A DNA stretch of 64,000 nucleotides from Bathymodiolus brooksi (taxonomy: Eukaryota; Mollusca; Bivalvia; Mytilida; Modiolidae): assembly GCA_963680875.1 (NCBI GenBank), contig OY804586.1, forward strand, positions 57,756,203 to 57,820,202, in the 5' to 3' direction. The notes under the pieces were generated by a model. That model ran no database searches, had not been told where the DNA came from, and worked only from the letters and a program-made list of their open reading frames with translations. Shown here in pieces: positions 52,800 through 63,840 of the stretch. The translations under genes and the position numbers were made by a program. Positions within the stretch are counted from its first letter, which is position 1. The number at the start of each line of letters is the position of its first letter.

Positions 52800-53618
52800 T
52801 TTACATTTAGGGAAACGAACGAGTCGTCAATATTTCAAAGCTTTTAAATGGATGCGTTGAGAAGTGTAATAGTCCAAAGTTCCTCACAGACAAGTATGAC
52901 TATTAAATGTATGTTCATGGTTTCGCTTTCACAATTTCATTTCTCGCAGCGGTCTGCAGGTTATCATCGCCTTTCCTGCAAAATTGCGTTTGCTAATTCA
53001 GAAATGTGCGGACACCGTTGATTTCGCTGGTTTCTCTACGAGAAATAAAGTCTATTGCATATTTTATTCAATTCATATTATGTGAGTTAACCACGGAGGT
53101 GTATACTTAGCATCTCTTTTGTGTCATGAATTCTTTTAAAAATCGTTAGATGAGGCTTTATGTAGTAATCTGTAGCGATTGCCCTGTCAACCGAAGAGTG
53201 ATAATCAGTGTTTATCATCGTTAAAGAATTGTCTCATCTTGTCTTTCAGACAGATTTTCTGAATATATCAAATCCTTGTTGAAGCATATAGATGGTGAAA
53301 GATGGTATTGGTAATTATATTTTGGCATCGACTCTCTTTAATAGAACTAATATGATATATATGAAAACCTCTCTGTCACCACGAAGATTAAAATATATTA
53401 TATATAGCGATCAAGATTACAGCTTCTTTATAATATCGTTGTTTAACCAGTTATATGTGAAGGCTGGTATGTTACTCACATGTAGAAAGTACTTGCATGA
53501 CTGCATCATTTTACAAAGACGGGAAGTCTGAGGCAATAAACTAGTTTAACCACGCCACTTGTTATTGAAGTGCCTGTACCAAGCCATTAAAGTGAGCAGT
53601 CATATATTTGTGTGTTAG
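52800..53618. other. Unassigned stretch
   Basis: About 820 bp. A 79-codon open frame (53292-53531) after a splice-acceptor-like CTTGTCTTTCAG (53240-53249) has no recognisable family. I do not call a gene. Confidence 0.3.
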
Positions 53619-54240
53619 ATGTATCAAGTTTGCCTCTTTCTATGATTTTTCTATTAGATTTAGGAACTGTTCTGACAGTGTGGTATTTTTTATTTTTCCT
53701 TTTATTTCTACGATTTTTCTATTAGATTTAGGTACTGTTCTGAGAATGTGTTATTTTACATTTTGCCTTTTATTTCTATGATTTTTCTATTAGATTTAGG
53801 AACTGTTCTGACAGTGTGGTATTTTTTATGTTTACTTTGATTTCTGCGATTTTTCCATTAGATTTAGGAACTGTTCTGACAGTGTGGTATTTCTTATTTT
53901 TCCTTTTATTTCTACCATTTTTCTATTAGATTTAGGAACTGTTCTGACAGTGTGGTATTTCTTATTTTTCCTTTTATTTCTACCATTTTTCTATTAGATT
54001 TAGGAACTGTTCTGACAGTGTGGTATTTTTCCTTTGGTATTTTTCCTTTTATTTCTACGATTTTTCTATTAGATTTAGGAACTGTTCTGACAGTGCGGCA
54101 TTTTTTTAATTTTCCCTTTATTTCTATGATTTTTCTATTATATTTATGAACTGTTCTGACAGTGTAGTATTTTTTATTTTTCCTTTTATTTCTACGATTT
54201 TTCTATTAGATTTAGGAACTGTTCTGACAGTGTGGTATTA
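53619..54240 (+). repeat. Minisatellite, 68 bp x ~9
   Basis: The unit includes TTTCTATTAGATTTAGGAAC, TGTTCTGACAGTGTGGTATT and TTTATTTTTCCTTTTATTTC. CTATTAGATTTAGG begins at 53651 and 53719, setting the period. Confidence 0.93.
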
Positions 54241-54261
54241 TGTTTTTCATTTTGTTGCCAA

Positions 54262-54392
54262 TCCTATGGTGAGGTACACACGATATAAATTTATATAATA
54301 AAGTTTGACAATGAGACAATGTCCTCCACACAGACAACTGAGCCTTACAATACAACAACAGTATGACTAAAAGTGGCGTTGAACACCAATAA
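54262..54392 (+). mobile_element. SINE-1, heavily decayed
   Basis: GGTGAGGTACACACGATA, AATAAAGTTTGACAATGA and AAGTGGCGTTGAACACCAAT are in SINE-1 order. Confidence 0.6.
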
Positions 54393-54574
54393 CCAGACCT
54401 GACAATGCTGACGCTGTTGACGTGCTACATGACGTAAATTTGTTGGTATGGCAACTTTAACAGAAAAGACAACCACTATATGTATAGTGTATATTTCATA
54501 TACTTTATTAACGAGTTATTAATTGCTTCCTTGGGCCATGTTGGGAGGAATTTACATAAACTATGTCGTATCGT

Positions 54575-54960
54575 GAACAAGCAGTAATGAGATCAAGGTG
54601 ATGCCTGTTGTGTACTCAACCAGGAGTATCTGCTATGTCATAGCGAAAACAAGTAATTATTGAATGTGATGCCTGTTATGTACTCAACCAACACATTGTG
54701 CTAGTTAACTAAAACAACATTGGTTAACCAATACTAAATATCGGGAGCCACTAGGGGAGGTGAAGCTGTTCCCTCTTCTAGAGAAGCTTAGTTCACAGGG
54801 AGAAAAAGTAGTAATTAATGAATGTGATGTCTGTTATATACTCAACCAGGAGTATTAGCTATGTCATAGCGAGAACAAGTTATGATGGAATGAATGTGAT
54901 GTCTGCTATGTATTCAACCAACACGTTGTGCTAGTTTGCTAGAGCAAGATTGTGTATTAG
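54575..54960 (+). repeat. ~230-bp imperfect duplication
   Basis: ACTCAACCAGGAGTAT, GCTATGTCATAGCGA, AACAAGT and CTCAACCAACAC-GTGCTAGTT occur in order at about 54615-54705 and 54840-54935. A Penelope-3'-like stretch (GAGCCACTAGGGGAGGTGAA) lies between. Confidence 0.65.
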
Positions 54961-55000
54961 GATATGTCGCTCCACTCGGACACATTATCGTGATTCTGCC
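54950..55000 (-). mobile_element. SINE-2 body fragment
   Basis: GATATGTCGCTCCACTCGG and ACACATTATCGTGATTC match the SINE-2 body in reverse. Confidence 0.6.
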
Positions 55001-55314
55001 AAATATACCAATCTTTCTTATGCTGGTTAGCATAGGTACCATAGAAAATACAAATACCAGTAGTGTATTACTAATACAATATGTATATGATAGAAGACGT
55101 TGAACTGACAGTAATGTCCAGTTAAGAGGGAAACTTAACGACAAAAGAGATGATTTCAGTCTTCTCATTGTTGCTTAACTTACCATTACATGTATATGTA
55201 GCAACATTCCAGAAGTACTTCTATATGGAGTATGTATCTCTCAGTTGATACGATAGTCTAGTGCCTGCGGTTCTGATCCGGCTTTCCTATATAGAGGATT
55301 GCTGCTAACAACAT

Positions 55315-55530
55315 GAACCAATGTATCCTAGTGATAAAGTTGAAGTCATAACTTTGGAAGACTTTGGTTAACCGTTACTAGATATCAGTCACATGACGGA
55401 AGCCACTAGTGGAGGGGGAACTGCTTCCCTTGCTGAGCACCTGCTCTCTCTCACGTTTTTAAGTGAGGATTCGTGTTGCTCAATCTATATTTTTTCTGTG
55501 TAGTATTTTGTAGATCATTGTTTGTTCTTT
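55315..55530 (+). mobile_element. Penelope-type 3' region, left flank of the satellite
   Basis: AAGTTGAAGTCATAACTTTG is a decayed version of the ORF tail at 36132. Then AGCCACTAGTGGAGGGGGAA, TTCGTGTTGCTCAATC, and TTTTGTAGATCATTGTTTG lead directly into the array without a break. Confidence 0.75.
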
Positions 55531-58500
55531 TTGTCCTTTTTCGTTTGGTCATTGTATTGTTTGTCCTTTTTCTTTTGGTCATTGTATTGTTTGTCCTTTT
55601 TCTTTTGGTTATTGTATTGTTTGTCCTTTTTCTCTTGGTTATTGTATTGTTTGTCCTTTTTCTTTTGGTTATTGTATTGTTTGTCCTTTTTCTTTTGGTC
55701 ATTGTATTGTTTGTCCTTTTTCTTTTGGTTATTGTATTGTTTGTCTTGTTACTTTTGGTCATTGTATTGTTTGTCCTTTTTCTTTTGGTTATTGTATTGT
55801 TTATCTTGTTTCTTTTGGTCATTGTATTGTTTGTCCTTTTTCTTTTGGTAATTGTATTGTTTGTCCTTTTTCTTTTGGTCATTGTATTGTTTGTCCTTTT
55901 TCTTTTGGTTATTGTATTGTTTGTCCTTTTTCTCTTGGTTATTGTATTGTTTGTCCCTTTTCTTTTGGTTATTGTATTGTTTGTCCTTTTTCTTTTGGTC
56001 ATTGTATTGTTTGTCCTTTTTCTTTTGGTTATTGTATTGTTTGTCCTTTTTCTTTTGGTTATTGTATTGTTTGTCCTGTTTCTTTTGGTTATTGTATTGT
56101 TTGTCCTGTTTCTTTTGGTTATTGTATTGTTTGTCCTTTTTCTTTTGGTTATTGTATTGTTTGTCCGTTTGTCCTTTTTCTTTTGGTTATTGTATTGTTT
56201 GGCCTTTTTCTTTTGGTTATTGTATTGTTTGTCCTTTTTCCTTTGGTTATTGTATTGTTTGTCCTTTTTCGCTTGGTTATTGTATTGTTTGTCCTTTTTC
56301 TTTTGGTTATTGTATTGTTTGTCCTTTTTCCTTTGGTTATTGTATTGTTTGTCTTGTTTCTATTGGTCATTGTATTGTTTGTCCTTTTTCTTTTGGTTAT
56401 TGTATTGTTTGTCCTTTTTCTCTTGGTCATTGTATTGTTTATCCTTTTTCTTTTGGTTATTGTATTGTTTGTCCTTTTTCTTTAGGTTATTGCATTGTTT
56501 GTCCTGTTTCTCTTGGTTATTGTATTGTTTGTCCTTTTTCTTTTGGTTATTGTATTGTTTTTCCTTTTTCTTTTGGTCATTGTATTGTTTGTCCTTTTTC
56601 TCTTGGTTATTGTATTGTTTGTCCTTCTTTTTGGGTTATTGTATTGTTTGTCCTGTTTCTCTTGGTTATTGTATTGTTTGTCCTTTTTCTTTTGGTCATT
56701 GTATTGTTTGTCCTTTTTCTTTTGGTCATTGTATTGTTTGTCCTTTTTCTTTTGGTTATTGTATTGTTTGTCCTTTTTCTTTTGGTTATTGTTTTGTTTG
56801 TCCTGTTTCTCTTGGTTATTGTATTGTTTGTCCTTTTTCTTTTGGTTATTGTATTGTTTGTCCTTTTTCTTTTGGTTATTGTATTGTTTGTCCTGTTTCT
56901 TTTGGTTATTGTATTGTTTGTCCTGTTTCTTTTGGTTATTGTATTGTTTGTCCTTTTTCTTTTGGTTATTGTATTGTTTGTCCGTTTGTCCTTTTTCTTT
57001 TGGTTATTGTATTGTTTGGCCTTTTTCTTTTGGTTATTGTATTGTTTGTCCTTTTTCCTTTGGTTATTGTATTGTTTGTCCTTTTTCGCTTGGTTATTGT
57101 ATTGTTTGTCCTTTTTCTTTTGGTTATTGTATTGTTTGTCCTTTTTCCTTTGGTTATTGTATTGTTTGTCTTGTTTCTATTGGTCATTGTATTGTTTGTC
57201 CTTTTTCTTTTGGTTATTGTATTGTTTGTCCTTTTTCTCTTGGTCATTGTATTGTTTATCCTTTTTCTTTTGGTTATTGTATTGTTTGTCCTTTTTCTTT
57301 TGGTTATTGCATTGTTTGTCCTGTTTCTCTTGGTTATTGTATTGTTTGTCCTTTTTCTTTTGGTTATTGTATTGTTTTTCCTTTTTCTTTTGGTCATTGT
57401 ATTGTTTGTCCTTTTTCTCTTGGTTATTGTATTGTTTGTCCTTCTTTTTGGGTTATTGTATTGTTTGTCCTGTTTCTCTTGGTTATTGTATTGTTTGTCC
57501 TTTTTCTTTTGGTCATTGTATTGTTTGTCCTTTTTCTTTTGGTCATTGTATTGTTTGTCCTTTTTCTTTTGGTTATTGTATTGTTTGTCCTTTTTCTTTT
57601 GGTTATTGTTTTGTTTGTCCTGTTTCTCTTGGTTATTGTATTGTTTGTCCTTTTTCTTTTGGTTATTGTATTGTTTGTCCTTTTTCTTTTGGTTATTGTA
57701 TTGTTTATCTTGTTTCTTTTGGTTATTGTATTGTTTGTCCTTTTTCTTTTGGTTATTGTATTGTTTGTCCGTTTGTCCTTTTTCTTTTGATTATTGTATT
57801 GTTTGGCCTTTTTCTTTTGGTTATTGTATTGTTTGTCCTTTTTCTTTTGGTCATTGTATTGTTTGTCCTTTTTCTTTTGGTTATTGTATTGTTTGTCCTT
57901 TTTCTTTTGGTTATTGTATTGTTTGTCCTTTTTCTTTTGGTTATTGTATTGTTTGTCCTTTTTCTTTTGGTTATTGTATTGTTTGTCCTTTTTCTTTTGG
58001 TCATTGTATTGTTTGTCCTTTTTCTTTTGGTTATTGTATTGTTTGTCCTTTTTCTTTTGGTTATTGTATTGTTTGTCCTTTTTCTTTTGGTCATTGTATT
58101 GTTTGTCCTTTTTCTTTTGGTTATTGTATTGTTTGTCCTTCTTTTTGGGTTATTTTATTGTTTGTCCTGTTTCTCTTGGTTATTGTATTGTTTGTCCTTT
58201 TTCTTTTGGTTATTGTATTGTTTGTCCTTTTTCTTTTGGTCATTGTATTGTTTGTCCTTTTTCTTTTGGTCATTGTATTGTTTGTCCTTTTTCTTTTGGT
58301 TATTGTATTGTTTGTCCTTTTTCTTTTGGTCATTGCATTGTTTGTCCGTTTTCTTTTGGTTATTGTATTGTTTGTCTTGTTACTTTTGGTCATTGTATTG
58401 TTTGTCCTTTTTCTTTTGGTCATTGTATTGTTTGTCCTTTTTCTTTTGGTCATTGTATTGTTTGTCCTTTTTCTTTTGGTTATTGTATTGTTTGTCCTTT

Positions 58501-61135
58501 TTCTCTTGGTTATTGTATTGTTTGTCCCTTTTCTTTTGGTTATTGTATTGTTTGTCCTTTTTCTTTTGGTCATTGTATTGTTTGTCCTTTTTCTTTTGGT
58601 TATTGTATTGTTTGTCCTTTTTCTTTTGGTTATTGTATTGTTTGTCCTGTTTCTTTTGGTTATTGTATTGTTTGTCCTGTTTCTTTTGGTTATTGTATTG
58701 TTTGTCCTTTTTCTTTTGGTTATTGTATTGTTTGTCCGTTTGTCCTTTTTCTTTTGATTATTGTATTGTTTGGCCTTTTTCTTTTGGTTATTGTATTGTT
58801 TGTCCTTTTTTCTTTGGTCATTGTATTGTTTGTCCTTTTTCTTTTGGTTATTGTATTGTTTGTCCTTTTTCCTTTGGTTATTGTATTGTTTGTCTTGTTT
58901 CTATTGGTCATTGTATTGTTTGTCCTTTTTCTTTTGGTTATTGTATTGTTTGTCCTTTTTCTCTTGGTCATTGTATTGTTTATCCTTTTTCTTTTGGTTA
59001 TTGTATTGTTTGTCCTTTTTCTTTTGGTTATTGCATTGTTTGTCCTGTTTCTCTTGGTTATTGTATTGTTTGTCCTTTTTCTTTTGGTTATTGTATTGTT
59101 TTTCCTTTTTCTTTTGGTCATTGTATTGTTTGTCCTTTTTCTCTTGGTTATTGTATTGTTTGTCCTTCTTTTTTGGTTATTGTATTGTTTGTCCTTTTTC
59201 TCTTGGTTATTGTATTGTTTGTCCTTTTTCTTTTGGTCATTGTATTGTTTGTCCTTTTTCTTTTGGTTATTGTATTGTTTTTCCTTTTTCTTTTGGTTAT
59301 TGTATTGTTTGTCCTTTTTCTTTTGGTTATTGTATTGTTTGTCCTTTTTCTTTTGGTTATTGTATTGTTTGTCCTGTTTCTCTTGGTTATTGTATTGTTT
59401 GTCCTTTTTCTTTTGGTTATTGTATTGTTTGTCCTTTTTCTTTTGGTTATTGTATTGTTTGTCCTTTTTCTTTTGGTTATTGTATTGTTAGTCCTTTTGT
59501 CCTTTTTTTTTGGTTATTGTATTGTTTGTCCTTTTTCTTTTGGTTATTGTATTGTTTGTCCTTTTTCTTTTGGTTATTGTATTGTTTGTCCTGTTTCTTT
59601 TGGTTATTCTATTGTTTGTCCTTTTTCTTTTGGTTATTGTATTGTTTGTCCCTTTTCTTTTGGTTATTGTATTGTTTGTCCATTTTCTTTTGGTTATTGT
59701 ATTGTTTGTCCTTTTTCTCTTGGCTATTGCATTGTTTGTTCTTTTTCTCTTGGTTATTGTATTGTTTGTCCTTTTTCTTTTGGTTATTATATTGTTTGTC
59801 TTGTTTCTTTTGGTTATTGTATTGTTTGTCCTTTTTCTCTTGGTTATTGTATTGTTTGTCCTTTTTCGTTTGGTTATTGTATTGTTTGTCTTGTTTCTTT
59901 TGGTCATTGTATTGTTTGTCTTGTTACTTTTGGTCATTGTATTGTTTGTCCTTTTTCTTTTGGTTATTGTATTGTTTGTCTTGTTACTTTTGGTCATTGT
60001 ATTGTTTGTCCTTTTTCTTTTGGTCATTGTATTGTTTGTCTTGTTTCTTTTGGTCATTGTATTGTTTGTCCTTTTTCTTTTGGTTATTGTATTGTTTGTC
60101 CTTTTTCTTTTGGTTATTGTATTGTTTGTCCTTTTTATTTTGGTTATTGTATTGTTTGTCCTTTTTCTTTTGGCTATTGTATTGTTTGTCCTTTTTCTTT
60201 TGTTTATTGTATTGTTTGTCCTTTTTCTTTTGGTTATTGTATTGTTTGTCCTGTTTCTTTTGGTTATTGTATTGTTAGTCCTTTTGTCCTTTTTTTTTGG
60301 TTATTGTATTGTTTGTCCTTTTTCTTTTGGTTATTGTATTGTTTGTCCTTTTTCTTTTGGTTATTGTATTGTTTGTCCTGTTTCTTTTGGTTATTCTATT
60401 GTTTGTCCTTTTTCTTTTGGTTATTGTATTGTTTGTCCCTTTTCTTTTGGTTATTGTATTGTTTGTCCATTTTCTTTTGGTTATTGTATTGTTTGTCCTT
60501 TTTCTCTTGGCTATTGCATTGTTTGTTCTTTTTCTCTTGGTTATTGTATTGTTTGTCCTTTTTCTTTTGGTTATTATATTGTTTGTCTTGTTTCTTTTGG
60601 TTATTGTATTGTTTGTCTTGTTACTTTTGGTCATTGTATTGTTTGTCCTTTTTCTCTTGGTTATTGTATTGTTTGTCCTTTTTCGTTTGGTTATTGTATT
60701 GTTTGTCTTGTTTCTTTTGGTCATTGTATTGTTTGTCTTGTTACTTTTGGTCATTGTATTGTTTGTCCTTTTTCTTTTGGTTATTGTATTGTTTGTCTTG
60801 TTACTTTTGGTCATTGTATTGTTTGTCCTTTTTCTTTTGGTCATTGTATTGTTTGTCTTGTTTCTTTTGGTCATTGTATTGTTTGTCCTTTTTCTTTTGG
60901 TTATTGTATTGTTTGTCCTTTTTCTTTTGGTTATTGTATTGTTTGTCCTTTTTCTTTTGGTTATTGCATTATTTGTCCTTTTTCTTTTGGTCATTGTATT
61001 GTTTGTCCTTTTTCTTTTGGTTATTGCATTATTTGTCTTTTTTCTTTTGGTTATTGTATTGTTTGTCCTTTTGTCCCTTTTCTTTTGGTTATTGTATTGT
61101 TTGTCCTTTTTCTTTTGGTCATTGCATTGTTTGTC
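55531..61135 (+). repeat. Satellite, 30 bp x ~187, with a ~787-bp higher-order period
   Basis: The unit is TTGTCCTTTTTCTTTTGGTT plus ATTGTATTGT. Irregular joints (an extra 8 bp, TTGTCCGT, or TAGTCCTTTTGTCC) start at 56161, 56978, 57765, 58732, 59489, 60276 and 61063. The spacings are 817, 787, 967, 757, 787 and 787, that is 787 plus or minus whole 30-bp units. The + strand is pyrimidine-rich. All three + frames and two - frames of the unit lack stops, giving repeats such as LFVLFLLVIV, CLSFFFWLLY and CPFSFGYCIV and very long open frames. I see no gene here. Confidence 0.97.
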
Positions 61136-61290
61136 CTTTGATTTAAGGCTTTGCATTGTTTGTCCTTTGATTTAAGGCTTTGCATTACCCCTTTGGTATC
61201 TCCAAACATTTCTCACAGATGACCAAGGATATATTCCGTTTGTCATAGTCAGAAGTCCGTATCTCTTCTTGCATGACTTAATGCTTTTTT
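61136..61290 (+). mobile_element. Right flank of the satellite: Penelope-type scraps
   Basis: A 26-bp variant (TGTCCTTTGATTTAAGGCTT) is present twice, then CCCCTTTGGTATCTCCAAAC closes the 3' repeat. It is followed by CACAGATGACCAAGGATATA and TTCCGTTTGTCATAG, which again resembles the ORF end seen at 36205-36240, as if a second element began. Confidence 0.65.
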
Positions 61291-61382
61291 TATCTACAGT
61301 ACGACTGTCCCGCAATCCGGGGGAATAGGGTCGAAGGGTGACGGCGTATTCAATATTTTATTTGTAAACAGAAGTTTAGAAT

Positions 61383-61425
61383 GAGTGATTGTTCTTTAAC
61401 ACCAAGTGAGCAATATTACAGATTA
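61383..61425 (-). mobile_element. SINE-2 tail scrap
   Basis: GAGTGATTGTTCTTTAACAC and GAGCAATATTACAG. Confidence 0.45.
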
Positions 61426-61520
61426 TCATTGCATAATGATAACAAATATCTTTTTGATGACATTACATGATGTACTGAAAAAACGCTTTTAACATGACTG
61501 ACTATGTACTTTATTGGGTA

Positions 61521-61982
61521 GAACAACGTCACGTCGGCGATAAAAATCCCTGTCATTGCGAAAAGGTGAAGGTTGCAAAAGTATGAATTGTCTAGTCTAT
61601 CAATAGAATGTACGGCTCATGGATACATTTAAAGTTAAGTATAGAGGGTATTTCCTCTAGAATTAGAAACCTCATTATTCTGTACCCGTGAACGAGAAAC
61701 ACAGGTACTGGTATTACACTCTATCTCTATGGTGAATAATTTATGTATGGTGAGTAAATATTCTCATGTTTGGGTACAAGCAGAAGATCTCTAAACTTAC
61801 AAGTCTAACATCACAAGTTGGCAGAAAGCAATGAACCTATAGGCCCTGATCAGAAACTCGGCAGGACAGGGAGTCTACTTTGAAATAAGTAAGATAGATT
61901 TCTAAGAATATTATTGTATTATAAATCATATAAGTAATTTAAATGACACACTTTACAGAAATAATATTCAACATTAAATTCA
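61521..61982 (-). repeat. Diverged 460-bp repeat, right copy (inverted mate of 1-466)
   Basis: Reverse complement of the window's first 466 bp, with shared blocks GAGGTATTTCCTCTAG-like, CGTGAACGAGAAAC and GAGTCTACTTTGAAATAAGT. Homology ends near CAACGTCACGTCGGCG. Confidence 0.75.
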
Positions 61983-62065
61983 AAATACAAATAGAATCTT
62001 CAATTTATTTCAATTATGCCTTCAGTATTATCTTAAATTACAAATGTAATAAATGTTTTATGATA

Positions 62066-62455
62066 TAGTGAGTGAGTGAGTGATTGTTGTTTAACGCCAA
62101 ATGAACAATTTGTCAACAATATTAAAGCGAGAAGACGTTATATTTCAATGAGATGATGATGATATCTGCTTTGATCAACAACGCTTGACTGGATTTTTAT
62201 AGTGTTGGCTGTTTCTCTAAATCTCTATTTCTCTTTGAAACAACAGTCCATGGGTAGACATGTCGCTCCACTCGGACACATTATCCTGATTTAGAGCCAA
62301 CCAGTCTTTTCTCGTATTTCTTAATGCTGTGTGCTTAGCCGAGGAACAACAAATACCAATTTCAATAGTCTTTAGTTTGAACTGCCAGGGGCTCAAACTC
62401 ACGGATCTACCACACTCAGGGCGAGCACGCTAACCATTATACCACCGATGGCGTT
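62066..62455 (-). mobile_element. SINE-2, full length
   Basis: Tail GATTGTTGTTTAACGCCAAA, body GAGATGATGATGATATCTGC, CGCTCCACTCGGACACATTA, AGGGGCTCAAACTCACGGAT (B box) and GCTAACCATTATACCACCGA (A-box end). An insertion of about 25 bp (CTCTAAATCTCTATTTCTC) lies near 62215. Confidence 0.87.
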
Positions 62456-62732
62456 AAAGAATAATGACTCGCTCACTAATTTGCATAAAGACATTGTCAT
62501 ATAAAGATTCAATTGTGATTAAATAATAAACAAAATATAGGACTAAACATATATAATCCATCAATTTTTTATGAAGAAGGCACAGAATTGACTACACTTC
62601 TCAGGTGAGGTCAGAAAGTACCCCACAGGCTCTTGTTTCCTTACAGGACTATATAATAAAACCTCCATCAATATTGGTTTGTCTGATCATACGATACCAC
62701 ATTTACAAATACAAAAAGTATATTTACCTATT

Positions 62733-62863
62733 ATTACGTGATGATTTCCGTATTGGCCTAGTTATTAGTCCGAGGGTAGCTGTATTGGCCTGAGGCGAAA
62801 CTGAATGTCAATACAGCTGCTCGAGGACTAATAACTAGGCCAATATGGAAATCATCACGTAAT
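62733..62863. repeat. Fold-back hairpin, 55-bp arms
   Basis: 62733-62787 pairs with 62809-62863 with a few mismatches (ATTACGTGATGATTTCCGTA on the left). The loop is 21 bases. Confidence 0.9.
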
Positions 62864-62910
62864 GATATATTTATTAATTAACCATAAATTTTTATCTTAT
62901 AATGGGTATT

Positions 62911-63022
62911 ATAAAATCATAAACTCGGCCAATATAAAAAAACTAAGCCAATATCGAAAAAACGATGACAATATCGATATTGGCTTAGTTTTATTTTATA
63001 TTGGCCGAGTTTATGATTTTAT
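62911..63022. repeat. Fold-back hairpin, 48-bp arms
   Basis: 62911-62958 pairs with 62974-63022 (ATAAAATCATAAACTCGGCC on the left) around a 15-base loop. It shares GGCCAATAT with the hairpin 48 bp to the left. Confidence 0.92.
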
Positions 63023-63364
63023 ATTGTAAAGACAGTTTAGGTTGTATTGACAAAAATAATATAGAGTTAATTAATAATGTATAATATTTATATAATATAA
63101 TTGTATAATATAAGTTATATCTGTTGTGTGTTTTACATTTGATATTTAAAATCATAGAAATACAACATGTCTAATACATGTATCTCCTTGGATATCTAAA
63201 ACAATAACAAATTATCCATCTAATTGTTAACAATATAAATAGACAATAGTTAAGTGCAGTGTCTTAAAATACAAAGTTTATGTGTATGAAGCTTAAAAAC
63301 TGAAACAAAATATGTATCCATTGAGTCATATTTGAATTAAATGATAAAATTATACAATTATTCT
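63023..63364. other. AT-rich stretch
   Basis: No feature recognised. Confidence 0.3.
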
Positions 63365-63665
63365 TTTGATATTTTCTGCCAACAGGGGGTCAACTGATTT
63401 AACCTTTCAACTTTGATGAAGGTTATTCCAGAAATACTTCGTGCACACTAACTTTGATATCTACGTTTTATTACAAGCAATAGGTCGATATCTCTGCTGA
63501 TGGACTATTATTCCCCGAGGGTATCACCTGACCAGTAGTCAGTGTTTCAGCACTGTCATGGTTTTTTTAGATATATTTGTTATTGACATTTAGTGCATAA
63601 ATAATGTAATTATTATTAAAACTAAGGTTCTCCTCCCAGAGACATAGGTGACCTTGGCTAATTTT
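63365..63665 (-). repeat. Repeat-B, inverted copy
   Basis: The reverse complement has the same order as 52380-52760 : AAGGTCACCTATGTCTCTGG, AGGAGAACCTTAG, CTGACTACTGGTCAGGTGAT, CACGAAGTATTTCTGG and AACCTTCATCAAAG. Confidence 0.78.
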
Positions 63666-63840
63666 GACGATTCTGTTTAGGCTCTTTGGTTTACTCTCCT
63701 CTAAAACTTTTAAAAGTTTTTAGCTTTCCAACCTTTTGATTTTGACCATACTTGATGAAGGTTATTCCAGAAACCAGTTGTGCACATTAAATTTGGTATC
63801 TACATTTCTATTAGCAATCAGGTTCCCAAAGCTCAACAGG
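63666..63840 (-). repeat. Repeat-B, second inverted copy (partial)
   Basis: ATGAAGGTTATTCCAGAAAC, CAACCTTTTGATTTTGACCA and TTAAATTTGGTATCTACATT, adjacent to and in line with the copy at 63365-63665. Confidence 0.7.

Noticed and set aside
53292..53531. 79-codon frame after an acceptor-like site
   Set aside because: No domain, no partner exons found; insufficient evidence.
55852..61146. A ~1,760-codon open frame and several of 290-1,090 codons on + in the satellite
   Set aside because: They are tandem translations of a 30-bp non-coding unit; five of six frames are open. No domain, start context or codon bias supports a protein.
55451..61156. TKRKRTNNTI-repeat frames on the minus strand
   Set aside because: Same satellite read backwards; open only because the unit lacks stops in that frame.
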